Shown: positions 1 through 7,650, counted from the stretch's first letter. The stretch is 8,672 bases of DNA from Gallionellaceae bacterium (GCA_021731185.1 JAKFXW010000029.1:1-8672), one strand, 5' to 3'. Translations and numbers: made by a program. The notes: a model not told the origin generated them from the letters alone.

Positions 1-316
1 GTTGAAGTCTTTCAGGTCTATCAGCTAGGCCTATCAGCAGGTTGCATGCGATGGATTGCTAATAAATATCCTTAATGCCAGCCATGTCAGGGTTTTGGGT
101 AGCCCGAGTTGTTGCGGAACATTTGTATATCGCCCCAGATTGACTTGGGCTAACAAGATGCCCATGCGGCGCATTTGAGCATACTAGAATGTGCTATGCA
201 AGGATGATTGATGATGCCCCATGCTTAAGGATAGCGTAATCTCTTAAAATGTTTTAGTATCCACATGATATACAGCAAATATCTTGTAATTTGACTATTA
301 AGCATGGCGCTACAGC
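1..316. other. Leader / intergenic region, no convincing gene
   Basis: No open frame here resembles a protein on either strand. Frame 1 is open from the window edge to a TAA at 73-75 (24 codons) and could be the tail of an upstream gene, but the residues are not diagnostic. An imperfect 13-bp tandem repeat lies at 15-40. A 7-bp stem with one mismatch lies at 132-138 / 144-150, with no T-run after it, so it is not a clear terminator. The last 80 bases are AT-rich, as expected for a promoter region, but no well-spaced -35/-10 pair could be picked: TTGACT at 291-296 sits too close to the start codon at 317. No CRP-like TGTGA-N6-TCACA site was found. Confidence 0.6.
15..40. repeat. Imperfect 13-bp tandem repeat (two copies)
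   Basis: Two adjacent 13-bp units at 15-27 and 28-40 match at 10 of 13 positions and share the core CTATCAGC (18-25 and 31-38). The repeat may fall within the last codons of an upstream frame that stops at 73-75. Two copies could be chance or a small binding site; nothing in the sequence decides this. Confidence 0.35.
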
Positions 317-2863
317 ATGGCAAATAAATTATCCTGGAAAGCAGATTGGTTCGTGGGAGCGCTAGTTGTACTGGCATTTTTGTTGGGCGCAAACAGTGAG
401 CTGATGCAAAGTCTGGAGCGCAAGGCTTATGACTTGGGTATGCAGGCCACCAAGCGCGTACCCAGCGATAAAATTGCGGTCATTGCGATTGACGATCAGA
501 GCATCGCTAACCTCGGGCGTTGGCCGTGGCCGCGTGCAATGCACGCCGAGATGGTGGATGTTCTGGCTGCGGTACAGCCCAAAATTATCGGCAGTACGGT
601 GCTGTTCCTTGAGCCGCAGGTTGATGCTGGTTTGGAATACATTGTCAAAATCGGCTCATTTCTCGAAACATCATCACTCCAAAAAAGCACTAATCCTGAG
701 CACCAAAAAGATTTGGCTGAGGTGAACTCGCTGTTGTTCGAGGCAGTTGATAATCTGGCGAACGATCACAAGCTTGGTAACAGTTTAGAAAAGGCCAAAA
801 TAGTTTTGCTGGCGATGTTTTTTGATTTGGGTGAGCCGCAGGGGAAGCCTGATCAACCGTTGCCGGATTATGTACTGGCTAACAATTTACTCAATGTGCA
901 AGTTGGAGAGGCTGAGGCAGGCAATCAGTCGCTGTCAACCATGGGTGTGCATATTCCTATTCCCGAACTGGGCGTTCATGCGCTGGCGATCGGACATTTA
1001 AATGTCAATCCTGATATAGATGGTGCGATTCGCACCGAACCGCTGGTGGTCAGTTATTTCGATCAATACTATCCTTCACTGTCTTTGCTGTTGGCAGCCA
1101 AGAGTTTAAATTTGGAAGCCAAGGACATTAAAGTAAATCTGGGGCAGGATGTGCGCGTGGGAAATTTGAATATCACCACGGATACCAGTTTGAGCATGAA
1201 TACTTACTTTTATTCAGATCGCGATGGCAAGCCCGCATTTCAAGTGGACTCATTTTACGATGTACTGAGCGGGAAAATACCAGTAGAGAAATATCGTGAC
1301 AAGATTGTTTTAATTGGTGCAACAGCGGCCGGCGTGGGTGATCCGCAAGTCACCCCTATTTCGGCTGGCATGGCTCCAGTGCTGACCTTGGCACATTCGG
1401 TTTCCAGCATACTCAAGCAGGATTTTTTCGTTACACCAAGCTGGGCGAGTTCGCTGCAGTTGGCGGTATTTGCGTTGGTGTCAATGTATCTCATTTTGCT
1501 TTTGCCGCGACTTAAAGCGGGCTTGGCAGCAGTAATAACCGCTTTGGTCTTCGTTACTTTGTTGGGGACGCATTATGTATTGATGACATCACAAGCGATG
1601 TGGATACAGTTGATGTTGCCCGCCTCGTTGTTGCTGATTGGACATTTGCTGCTGACCACTAAAAAATTCTTGATTACGGAGCAAGGCAAGATCAAGTCGG
1701 ATGCGGATTCAGCAGAAAGTAATCGCATGTTGGGGTTGGCTTTTCAGGGGCAGGGTCAATTGGACATGGCTTTTGATAAATTTCGTAAAGTGCAGATTGA
1801 TAACAGTTTAATGGAGGTGCTGTACAATCTTGGGCTGGATTTTGAGCGTAAGCGGCAGTTCAATAAAGCCGAGTCGGTCTTCAAATATATGGCCGAATAT
1901 AATCCCAAATTCCGTGATTTGGCAACGCGCCTGGCGCAGGCTACCAGCATGTCTGGCACGGTGATTCTGGGTGGCTCATCCGGCACCAATGCCAGCACCA
2001 TGATGTTGGGGCAGGGCACAATGTCCAAGCCCATGCTGGGACGCTATGAGATTGAAAAAGAGCTGGGCAAGGGCGCAATGGGCGTGGTTTATTTGGGACG
2101 CGATCCTAAAATCAGCCGTGTAGTGGCAATTAAGACGATGGCATTAGCACAGGAATTTGACGCGGATGAATTGGAAGACGTTAAAGCGCGGTTCTTCCGC
2201 GAGGCTGAAACCGCAGGCCGTTTGAATCACCCGAATATTGTGACGATGTACGATGCGGGCGAAGAGCATGACTTAGCCTACATCGCCATGGAATTTTTGA
2301 AGGGTGGCGATTTAGCACCTTATGCCAAGCCGGATAATTTGCTGCCCGTACCGACTGTGCTGAGCATCGTGGCGCGCGTGGCGGATGCACTGAGTTATGC
2401 CCATACGTTGAATGTGGTGCATCGCGACATTAAACCCGCTAACATTATGTATGACACGGCGAGTGATACTGTGAAAGTGACTGATTTCGGTATCGCCCGT
2501 ATTACCGATTCATCCAAGACTAAAACGGGCATGGTGCTAGGCACACCTTCTTTTATGTCGCCAGAGCAATTGTCGGGAATGAAGATTGAGGGGCGGTCAG
2601 ATTTGTTCTCATTGGGAGTGAGTTTGTACCAATTGCTGTGTGGTAAGCTACCGTTTCAGGGTGATTCGATGGCTCAGCTGATGTTCCGTATTGCAAATGA
2701 ACAGCCGATTAATATACTAAGCATACGATCTGATTTATCGCCTGCACTGGTGGAGATCATCAATACTTCATTAGCTAAACAAGTGGAAGCTCGCTTTCAG
2801 ACTGGCGCAGAAATGGCCAAGGCACTGCGGTCATGCATAACGGGTGCGCCTGGTTCATTATGA
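317..2863 (+). CDS. CHASE2-domain transmembrane Ser/Thr protein kinase
   Basis: An 848-residue membrane receptor kinase that should phosphorylate cytoplasmic proteins on Ser/Thr in response to a periplasmic signal. A membrane segment at about 12-30 precedes a CHASE2 sensor (about 33-375, hallmark GRWPWPR at 67-73). Three more membrane segments follow (about 380-396, 403-421, 429-446), which puts the C-terminus in the cytoplasm. Two TPR-like helical repeats occupy about 467-534, then a Gly/Ser/Thr/Met-rich hinge (545-575). The kinase domain (about 577-840) has all the key residues: glycine loop GKGAMG 584-589, Lys606, helix-C Glu629, HRDIKPAN 702-709 (Asp704, Asn709), DFG 723-725, and SPE 748-750. 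Activation-loop Thr735 and Thr737 are candidate autophosphorylation sites. This topology (sensor N-terminal, kinase C-terminal) is the reverse of PknB-type kinases. ATG 317 is the only ATG before the CHASE2 domain and an in-frame stop lies at 299-301, but there is no clear Shine-Dalgarno. A 7-codon frame (304-327) overlaps the start. The first gene of a probable operon. Confidence 0.93.
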   Translation: MANKLSWKADWFVGALVVLAFLLGANSELMQSLERKAYDLGMQATKRVPSDKIAVIAIDDQSIANLGRWPWPRAMHAEMVDVLAAVQPKIIGSTVLFLEPQVDAGLEYIVKIGSFLETSSLQKSTNPEHQKDLAEVNSLLFEAVDNLANDHKLGNSLEKAKIVLLAMFFDLGEPQGKPDQPLPDYVLANNLLNVQVGEAEAGNQSLSTMGVHIPIPELGVHALAIGHLNVNPDIDGAIRTEPLVVSYFDQYYPSLSLLLAAKSLNLEAKDIKVNLGQDVRVGNLNITTDTSLSMNTYFYSDRDGKPAFQVDSFYDVLSGKIPVEKYRDKIVLIGATAAGVGDPQVTPISAGMAPVLTLAHSVSSILKQDFFVTPSWASSLQLAVFALVSMYLILLLPRLKAGLAAVITALVFVTLLGTHYVLMTSQAMWIQLMLPASLLLIGHLLLTTKKFLITEQGKIKSDADSAESNRMLGLAFQGQGQLDMAFDKFRKVQIDNSLMEVLYNLGLDFERKRQFNKAESVFKYMAEYNPKFRDLATRLAQATSMSGTVILGGSSGTNASTMMLGQGTMSKPMLGRYEIEKELGKGAMGVVYLGRDPKISRVVAIKTMALAQEFDADELEDVKARFFREAETAGRLNHPNIVTMYDAGEEHDLAYIAMEFLKGGDLAPYAKPDNLLPVPTVLSIVARVADALSYAHTLNVVHRDIKPANIMYDTASDTVKVTDFGIARITDSSKTKTGMVLGTPSFMSPEQLSGMKIEGRSDLFSLGVSLYQLLCGKLPFQGDSMAQLMFRIANEQPINILSIRSDLSPALVEIINTSLAKQVEARFQTGAEMAKALRSCITGAPGSL

Positions 2864-3726
2864 AAATAGACAAGGCTCTGGAGATTATCAGTTTAAGCCA
2901 CCCAGGGCAGGTGCGCTCGCATAATGAAGACAGTGTAGGATGTGAGGCATTGTGCGGGTTGGTGGTTTTGGCAGATGGCATGGGTGGTTATAATGCGGGG
3001 GAAGTCGCCAGTGGTATAACGGTGTCCGTTCTATCCAACGAAATGAAAAGCGCGTTGCTGGGTAATGTTGTTGCGGATGAGGTAGATGATAGTGGTGAGG
3101 ACATGGGTGTTACCTTACTACGTAAAAATGTGAAAAAAGCCAACGCCTCCATTTATCATGCGGCGCAAAGTCAGCCGCAATATGCGGGGATGGGCACAAC
3201 AGTAGTTGCTGCGTTGTTTTATGATAATCATGTGGCCGTAGCGCATGTAGGAGACTCTAGAATGTATCGCCTGCGCGGTGATACGTTTGAGACTATTACG
3301 CGGGATCATTCATTATTACAGGATCAAATTGATAGCGGTTTAATCAGTGTTGTGGATGCCCGTAACTCCATGAATAAAAACCTGGTGACACGGGCAGTCG
3401 GGATAGATGTGGATGTGGATGTTGAAGTGCATGTACATTCAGTGCAGGTGGGGGATATATATTTGCTGTGCTCAGACGGGTTGAACGATATGGTGCCTGA
3501 TGATGACATAGGCAGCGCATTACAAATGTTACAGGTTAATCTGACACTGGCAGCCAGTCAGTTAATTGAGATGGCAAATGATAACGGGGGTCGTGATAAT
3601 GTGTCCGTTATTTTGGTTAAGATTAAGGGCGACTTTGCTGTGTCACACAGTTGGCTGGAGAAATTGTCACTCTGGTTTAAAAAAGTAAATGACAAGTGGT
3701 TATACAAGTTAAGTGACAGGAACTAA
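2860..3726 (+). CDS. PP2C-type (PPM) protein Ser/Thr phosphatase
   Basis: A 288-residue soluble metal-dependent phosphatase, expected to dephosphorylate the upstream kinase and its substrates. Family motifs run in order: RSHNED at 19-24, ADGMGG at 38-43 (metal ligand Asp39), GMGTT, VAHVGDSR, RDHS, CSDGL at 204-208 (Asp206) and GGRDN at 243-247 (Asp246). All metal-binding acidic residues I can place are kept, so it should be active. There is no signal peptide or membrane segment, and the length is close to a bare catalytic domain plus a short basic, tryptophan-containing tail. I chose the ATG at 2860, which overlaps the kinase TGA as ATGA, the usual arrangement for translational coupling. An in-frame ATG at 2833 adds nine residues not typical of the family. 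A near-perfect GATGTG triplet repeat at 3406-3423 encodes alternating Asp/Val in a predicted beta strand. Confidence 0.94.
   Translation: MKIDKALEIISLSHPGQVRSHNEDSVGCEALCGLVVLADGMGGYNAGEVASGITVSVLSNEMKSALLGNVVADEVDDSGEDMGVTLLRKNVKKANASIYHAAQSQPQYAGMGTTVVAALFYDNHVAVAHVGDSRMYRLRGDTFETITRDHSLLQDQIDSGLISVVDARNSMNKNLVTRAVGIDVDVDVEVHVHSVQVGDIYLLCSDGLNDMVPDDDIGSALQMLQVNLTLAASQLIEMANDNGGRDNVSVILVKIKGDFAVSHSWLEKLSLWFKKVNDKWLYKLSDRN
3718..3722 (+). promoter_or_regulatory. Shine-Dalgarno for the FHA gene
   Basis: AGGAA ends 8 nt before the ATG at 3731. It lies inside the last codons of the phosphatase gene. It supports 3731 as the start, rather than the in-frame GTG at 3713, which lies upstream of this site. 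Confidence 0.7.
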
Positions 3727-3730
3727 TAAT

Positions 3731-4495
3731 ATGGCAGCGAAAATAATACTTAGCATGAATGGCGCAGTAATGCAGGAATACCTGTTGGATAAGGAACGCA
3801 TTACGATAGGTCGAAAGTCACATAATTCAATAGTGATTGATAACCTTGCCGTGAGCGGGGAGCATGCAGCCATAGTCACGATATTGAATGATTCATTTCT
3901 GGAGGACTTAAATAGCACCAATGGTCTTACCGTAAATGGAATTGCCACTAAAAAACATTTTCTGCAAAACAACGATGTCATTGAGATTGGCAAATACAAG
4001 CTGAAGTACTGGAACGATCAGACCAGTCAAACCACGGCAGCTGACTTCGAAAAAACTATGATCCTGCGTGCCCCGGCAGCTAAGAGTGCGCCCAAGACGG
4101 AATCTCTTGAGCAAACGGGCAAGTTGCATTCCTTCATAATGCATCCACAAGCTGCACCTGCAGCGGCTCCAGCTAAGCCAGCAGTTGTTCCTGTTGGAGC
4201 CGCCTCTCCTCCTATTGCTGCGCCACAATCAGGGGTGGGAGTGATTCAAATACTCACAGGTCCCAATGCGGGTAAGGAACTGGAGCTGACCAAAAATCTA
4301 ACTACGCTCGGGAAAGCTGGCATGCAAGTGGTGGTATTAACGAAGCGTGCACAGGGATATTTTATTACCTATGTGGAGGGAAGTAGTTATCCGACTCTGA
4401 ATGGTAAGCAGTTAAGCGATCAGCCCCATCAACTGAATGCCAATGACATTATTGAATTGGCAGGTGTGAAGATGGAGTTTTACATCAAAAGTTAG
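3731..4495 (+). CDS. FHA-domain phosphothreonine-binding protein with a second FHA-like domain
   Basis: A 254-residue cytoplasmic adaptor. The N-terminal FHA domain (about 4-95) has the full phosphothreonine pocket: GR at 27-28, S-G-E-H at 42-45 and STNG at 62-65, with NG at 69-70. Next comes a linker with a KTMIL motif at 108-112, then a Pro/Ala-rich stretch at about 139-165. The C-terminal domain (about 171-254) has FHA-like spacing and strands, with NG before a final N-D-I-I-E-L strand, but reads GK where an Arg is expected and lacks the Ser-x-x-His element, so it probably does not read phosphothreonine. The gene follows the phosphatase by 4 nt and probably reads phosphorylation made by the upstream kinase. 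Thr109 could be a kinase target, by analogy with GarA/OdhI, whose phosphorylated N-terminal Thr binds its own FHA domain. An upstream GTG (3713) is possible but less likely. Confidence 0.9.
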   Translation: MAAKIILSMNGAVMQEYLLDKERITIGRKSHNSIVIDNLAVSGEHAAIVTILNDSFLEDLNSTNGLTVNGIATKKHFLQNNDVIEIGKYKLKYWNDQTSQTTAADFEKTMILRAPAAKSAPKTESLEQTGKLHSFIMHPQAAPAAAPAKPAVVPVGAASPPIAAPQSGVGVIQILTGPNAGKELELTKNLTTLGKAGMQVVVLTKRAQGYFITYVEGSSYPTLNGKQLSDQPHQLNANDIIELAGVKMEFYIKS

Positions 4496-4539
4496 TCTGT
4501 CAAAATTTACCAGCTAGATCATTACCCGGTTTAAGAGCA

Positions 4540-6771
4540 GTGAGACAACACGTGATATTAATCTGGCTTGGTTTGGCACTGGTTGTCGTTTTTCTAGGTG
4601 GCGCAGCTAATTTCTACAAGGTCGAATTCATCCAGCAACTGGATGCCATACTGTATGACCAGCGCCTGGGTTTAACCATGCCCGATACGCTCGATGAGCG
4701 TATCGTCATTCTCGACATTGATGAAAAAAGTCTGCAAGAAGAGGGGCGCTGGCCATGGAGCCGTGATCGACTGGCCGTGCTGGTAGATAAATTGTTCGAT
4801 CAATATTCAGTTGCCATAGTGGGATTTGACGTGGTGTTCGCCGAAAAGGATGACAGTTCCGGCTTGAAGGTGCTGCAGAAATTAGGTCAAAATCAACTTA
4901 AGGATTCCGCGCAATTTAAAACCGTGTTGGAACAAATTAAACCACAACTGGATTACGATAACATCTTCGCCAGTAAAATTAAAAATCGCAATGTGGTATT
5001 AGGTTACTACTTTAATAACAGTAAACAGGGCAGTAGTGTAGCGATTTCTGGCGCGTTACCGGATGCAGTTTTCCCCCCGGGTACATTTGGCAAACGTCCG
5101 ATAGCATTTGTTAGTTGGGATGGATACGGCGGCAATTTAGCAGAGTTGCAATCGAATGCAATGAGCGCCGGGTACTTTAACCCATTGGTGGACTTTGACG
5201 GTGTGGTGCGTCGACTGCCCATGATAATGGAGTACAACGGCGCATACTTTGAAGCACTGTCGTTGGCTATGACGCGCGTCCTGCTGGGTTCACCTAAACT
5301 TGTCCCGGGGTATGCTGATAGTGGCAGTGCGGATTATGCGGGTCTGGAATGGCTGTCGCTGAGCGTTGGAAATAACGATCTGCAAATTCCAGTCGATCAA
5401 CACGTTAGCGCACTCATACCTTATCGCGGCAAGGAGGGGAGCTTCAGATATATTCCGGCTACAGATGTCATTCATGGTCGCGTTCCCGTGGCAGATTTGA
5501 GCAATAAAATTGTGCTGGTCGGTACATCAGCCCCGGGTTTGCTGGATTTGCGCTCGACTCCGGTCGGGGAGGTTTATCCGGGCGTTGAAATCCACGCCAA
5601 TATGATTGCCGGAATTCTGGATCAAAATCTTAAGCACAAGCCCGCCTATGCGGTCGGCGCAGAGGTTGTTTTGTTGTTGATTATTGGTGTGGTGTTGAGC
5701 TTTTTTCTGCCTTTGCTCAGTCCTATATATGCCACATTGTTAAGCGCGGTTTCAATGGTGGCGGTGTTGCTCGGAAATTTTTCCTTATGGCATGTCGCTA
5801 ACCTGGCATTCCCTGTGGCTAGTGCAGTCTTGCTGATACTGAGTCTGTTTATACTGAAAATGTCCTTTGGTTACTTTGTTGAGTCGCGTGCCAAGCGGCA
5901 AATTACTGGCCTGTTCGGGCAGTATGTGCCAGCAGAAGTGGTGGATGAAATGAGTAAAAATCCAGAGCACGTGTCGATGGAAGGCGAAAGCCGCGACATG
6001 ACTATCCTGTTTTCAGATGTACGCAATTTCACGACGATTTCTGAAGGGCTGGAAGCGAAAGAGCTATCGGAGTTAATGAATGAATTTTTAACCCCGCTAT
6101 CACGAGTCGTCTATAAATATCGCGGTACTATAGATAAGTATATGGGTGATTGCATTATGGCATTTTGGGGTGCGCCCTTGCTCGATCCACACCATGCGCG
6201 CAACGCGATATTGGCGGGTTTGGAAATGCAGCAACGCCTGGCGGAAATGCAGCCCGTATTTAAGGCGCGTGGCTGGCCCGAAATTTCGATTGGAGTGGGC
6301 ATTAATACAGGTCGAGTCAGTGTCGGCAACATGGGCTCGGAGGTGCGTGTGGCTTATACCGTAATGGGTGACGCGGTGAATCTCGCCTCGAGGCTTGAAG
6401 GAATAACCAAACAATATGGGGTAGGTATTCTTGTGGGCGAAGACACTAAGGATGCAGTAACCGATATTATTTATCGCGAGCTTGACCAAGTGCGTGTAAA
6501 AGGTAAAGATAAGCCTGTATTTATTTATGAGCCAGTCGGACAATTGGGGCAAGTCGCACAAGAGGTGATGGAAGAAATTAAGCTTTTTCACCAGACGCTC
6601 AAGGCGTATAGGAAGCAGAACTGGGATCAGGCAGAATTGCAGTTATACAATTTGCAGCGCATGTCGCCTACAACGTTTGTGTATCAAATGTATGCAGAGC
6701 GCGTTGCGTATTTCCGCAACAATCCCCCTGGAGCCGGGTGGGATGGGGTGTTCGTACATCATACTAAATAA
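4540..6771 (+). CDS. CHASE2-domain transmembrane class III adenylate cyclase
   Basis: A 743-residue membrane enzyme predicted to make cAMP from ATP under control of a periplasmic CHASE2 sensor. A membrane segment at about 5-24 precedes the CHASE2 domain (about 28-365) with canonical motifs: GRWPWSR at 69-75, GTSAPGLLD at 328-336 and YPGVEIHA at 346-353. Three membrane segments follow (about 371-390, 393-413, 417-439), then the cyclase domain (about 480-665). Catalytic residues are complete: metal ligands Asp493 (FSDVRNF) and Asp537 (YMGDC), transition-state Asn614 and Arg618 (NLASR), and purine-selecting Lys533 and Thr607. The Lys/Thr pair is typical of class IIIb and indicates ATP rather than GTP. 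A helical tail of about 70 residues follows. It lies 44 nt after the FHA gene with no terminator between, so co-transcription is plausible. The start is uncertain: GTG 4540 is used here; GTG 4552 is an alternative, and neither has a well-spaced Shine-Dalgarno. Confidence 0.93.
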   Translation: MRQHVILIWLGLALVVVFLGGAANFYKVEFIQQLDAILYDQRLGLTMPDTLDERIVILDIDEKSLQEEGRWPWSRDRLAVLVDKLFDQYSVAIVGFDVVFAEKDDSSGLKVLQKLGQNQLKDSAQFKTVLEQIKPQLDYDNIFASKIKNRNVVLGYYFNNSKQGSSVAISGALPDAVFPPGTFGKRPIAFVSWDGYGGNLAELQSNAMSAGYFNPLVDFDGVVRRLPMIMEYNGAYFEALSLAMTRVLLGSPKLVPGYADSGSADYAGLEWLSLSVGNNDLQIPVDQHVSALIPYRGKEGSFRYIPATDVIHGRVPVADLSNKIVLVGTSAPGLLDLRSTPVGEVYPGVEIHANMIAGILDQNLKHKPAYAVGAEVVLLLIIGVVLSFFLPLLSPIYATLLSAVSMVAVLLGNFSLWHVANLAFPVASAVLLILSLFILKMSFGYFVESRAKRQITGLFGQYVPAEVVDEMSKNPEHVSMEGESRDMTILFSDVRNFTTISEGLEAKELSELMNEFLTPLSRVVYKYRGTIDKYMGDCIMAFWGAPLLDPHHARNAILAGLEMQQRLAEMQPVFKARGWPEISIGVGINTGRVSVGNMGSEVRVAYTVMGDAVNLASRLEGITKQYGVGILVGEDTKDAVTDIIYRELDQVRVKGKDKPVFIYEPVGQLGQVAQEVMEEIKLFHQTLKAYRKQNWDQAELQLYNLQRMSPTTFVYQMYAERVAYFRNNPPGAGWDGVFVHHTK

Positions 6772-6823
6772 TGTATGACAGACGATTTATAAGGCGATTG
6801 ATGAGATTTAAATGATGTAACTT

Positions 6824-6835
6824 ATTTGATCAAAT
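6824..6835. repeat. 12-bp perfect palindrome just before the phosphodiesterase-like gene
   Basis: The sequence ATTTGATCAAAT is its own reverse complement and ends 4 nt before the ATG at 6840, where a Shine-Dalgarno would normally lie. It could be an operator half-site pair or a weak RNA hairpin covering the start, or chance in AT-rich DNA. Confidence 0.4.
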
Positions 6836-6839
6836 CCAA

Positions 6840-7607
6840 ATGATTAAACTCCGAATACTTGGTTGCAGCGGCGGCATAGGTGGAAACTTTCGCACCACTT
6901 CTATATTGCTGGATAACGATGTGTTGATTGATGCAGGCACGGGTGTGGGCGATCTTAGCGTGACCGAGCTGTGTATGATCGATCACGTTTTCGTTACGCA
7001 TTCCCATCTTGATCATATAAGCAGCATTCCATTCATGGTCGATAGCGTCGGCTTTATGCGGGATAAACCACTCACGATTTATGCTACTGCTGAGACGCTG
7101 GAAATACTTAAGCAGCACATATTTAACTGGAAAATCTGGCCGGATTTTTCTGCAATACCTGATCCACGGCAGCCCTATATGCGCTATCAAGTTGTTGAGT
7201 TGGGGCAGGCGGTTAATTTGAATGGGCGAAAAATTACTGCATTACCTGCGCACCATGTTGTACCTGCGGTGGGTTACCAGATTGATAGTGGCACGGCCAG
7301 CTTGGTATTTAGTGGCGACACTACGACAAATGATGCGTTCTGGCAGGTGGTTAACAGAATTGCCCATTTGCGTTATTTAATAATAGAAACGGCTTTCCCA
7401 AATGCTGAAAGAGGGTTGGCAGAAGTTTCCAGGCATTTATGCCCCAGCATGCTGGCAGAGGAATTGCTGAAATTGAAAAGCAAGCCAAAGATTTATATTA
7501 CCCATTTAAAGCCGGGTGATGTCGATTTAACCATGCGGGAAATCGGTGAATGTGTGCAAGGATTCAAGCCCATTATGTTGTTAAATGGCCAAATTTTTGA
7601 GTTCTAG
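6840..7607 (+). CDS. Metallo-beta-lactamase-fold hydrolase, candidate class II cAMP phosphodiesterase
   Basis: A 255-residue cytoplasmic metallohydrolase. The N-terminus reads GCSGG followed by a strand and IDAGTG, as in the CpdP/PDE1 branch of the fold. The metal site is complete: HSHLDH at 54-59 (His54, His56, Asp58, His59), His138 or His139, Asp160 in SGDTT, and His222 in THLKPG. HxHLDH is the start of the class II cyclic-nucleotide phosphodiesterase signature; the hydrophobic part after it (I-S-S-I-P-F) departs from the pattern as I recall it. The position 68 nt after an adenylate cyclase makes cAMP hydrolysis the best guess. Other members of this fold (RNase Z-like, arylsulfatase-like) cannot be excluded from sequence alone. 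ATG 6840 starts right at the conserved first strand. No Shine-Dalgarno precedes it; a palindrome occupies that place. Confidence 0.8.
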   Translation: MIKLRILGCSGGIGGNFRTTSILLDNDVLIDAGTGVGDLSVTELCMIDHVFVTHSHLDHISSIPFMVDSVGFMRDKPLTIYATAETLEILKQHIFNWKIWPDFSAIPDPRQPYMRYQVVELGQAVNLNGRKITALPAHHVVPAVGYQIDSGTASLVFSGDTTTNDAFWQVVNRIAHLRYLIIETAFPNAERGLAEVSRHLCPSMLAEELLKLKSKPKIYITHLKPGDVDLTMREIGECVQGFKPIMLLNGQIFEF

Positions 7608-7650
7608 CAATGCAAGCTTTACTTAACATTTTAAATATGAGCGTTTATAC

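Noticed and set aside
132..150. Stem-loop as a terminator of an upstream gene
   Set aside because: The stem is 7 bp with one mismatch and no T-run follows.
304..327. Seven-codon upstream frame overlapping the kinase start, as a leader peptide
   Set aside because: No ribosome binding site and no attenuator-like codons or structure; likely chance.
2833..2859. Nine-codon upstream extension of the phosphatase from ATG 2833
   Set aside because: ATG 2860 overlaps the kinase stop as ATGA and starts just before the conserved first strand; the extension has no family resemblance.
3406..3423. GATGTG hexamer repeat as a phase-variation tract
   Set aside because: Only three units, the last imperfect, and a hexamer change would keep the frame; it fits an Asp/Val beta strand of the phosphatase.
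3713..3730. GTG start for the FHA protein
   Set aside because: The AGGAA site at 3718-3722 is downstream of this GTG and well placed for ATG 3731.
3908..4228. 106-codon open frame on the minus strand
   Set aside because: Antisense to the FHA gene; Arg/Cys/Trp-rich translation typical of a shadow of coding DNA.
6001..6012. T-I-L-F in the cyclase as a further T-x-x-L docking motif
   Set aside because: It is the conserved strand leading to the first metal-binding Asp of class III cyclases and would be buried.
6100..6591. 163-codon open frame on the minus strand
   Set aside because: It lies wholly inside the cyclase catalytic domain, whose + strand frame carries all family motifs, and its translation resembles nothing known.
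6822..7190. 122-codon open frame on the minus strand
   Set aside because: Antisense to the MBL-fold gene, which has an intact metal site; no start signal or recognisable product.
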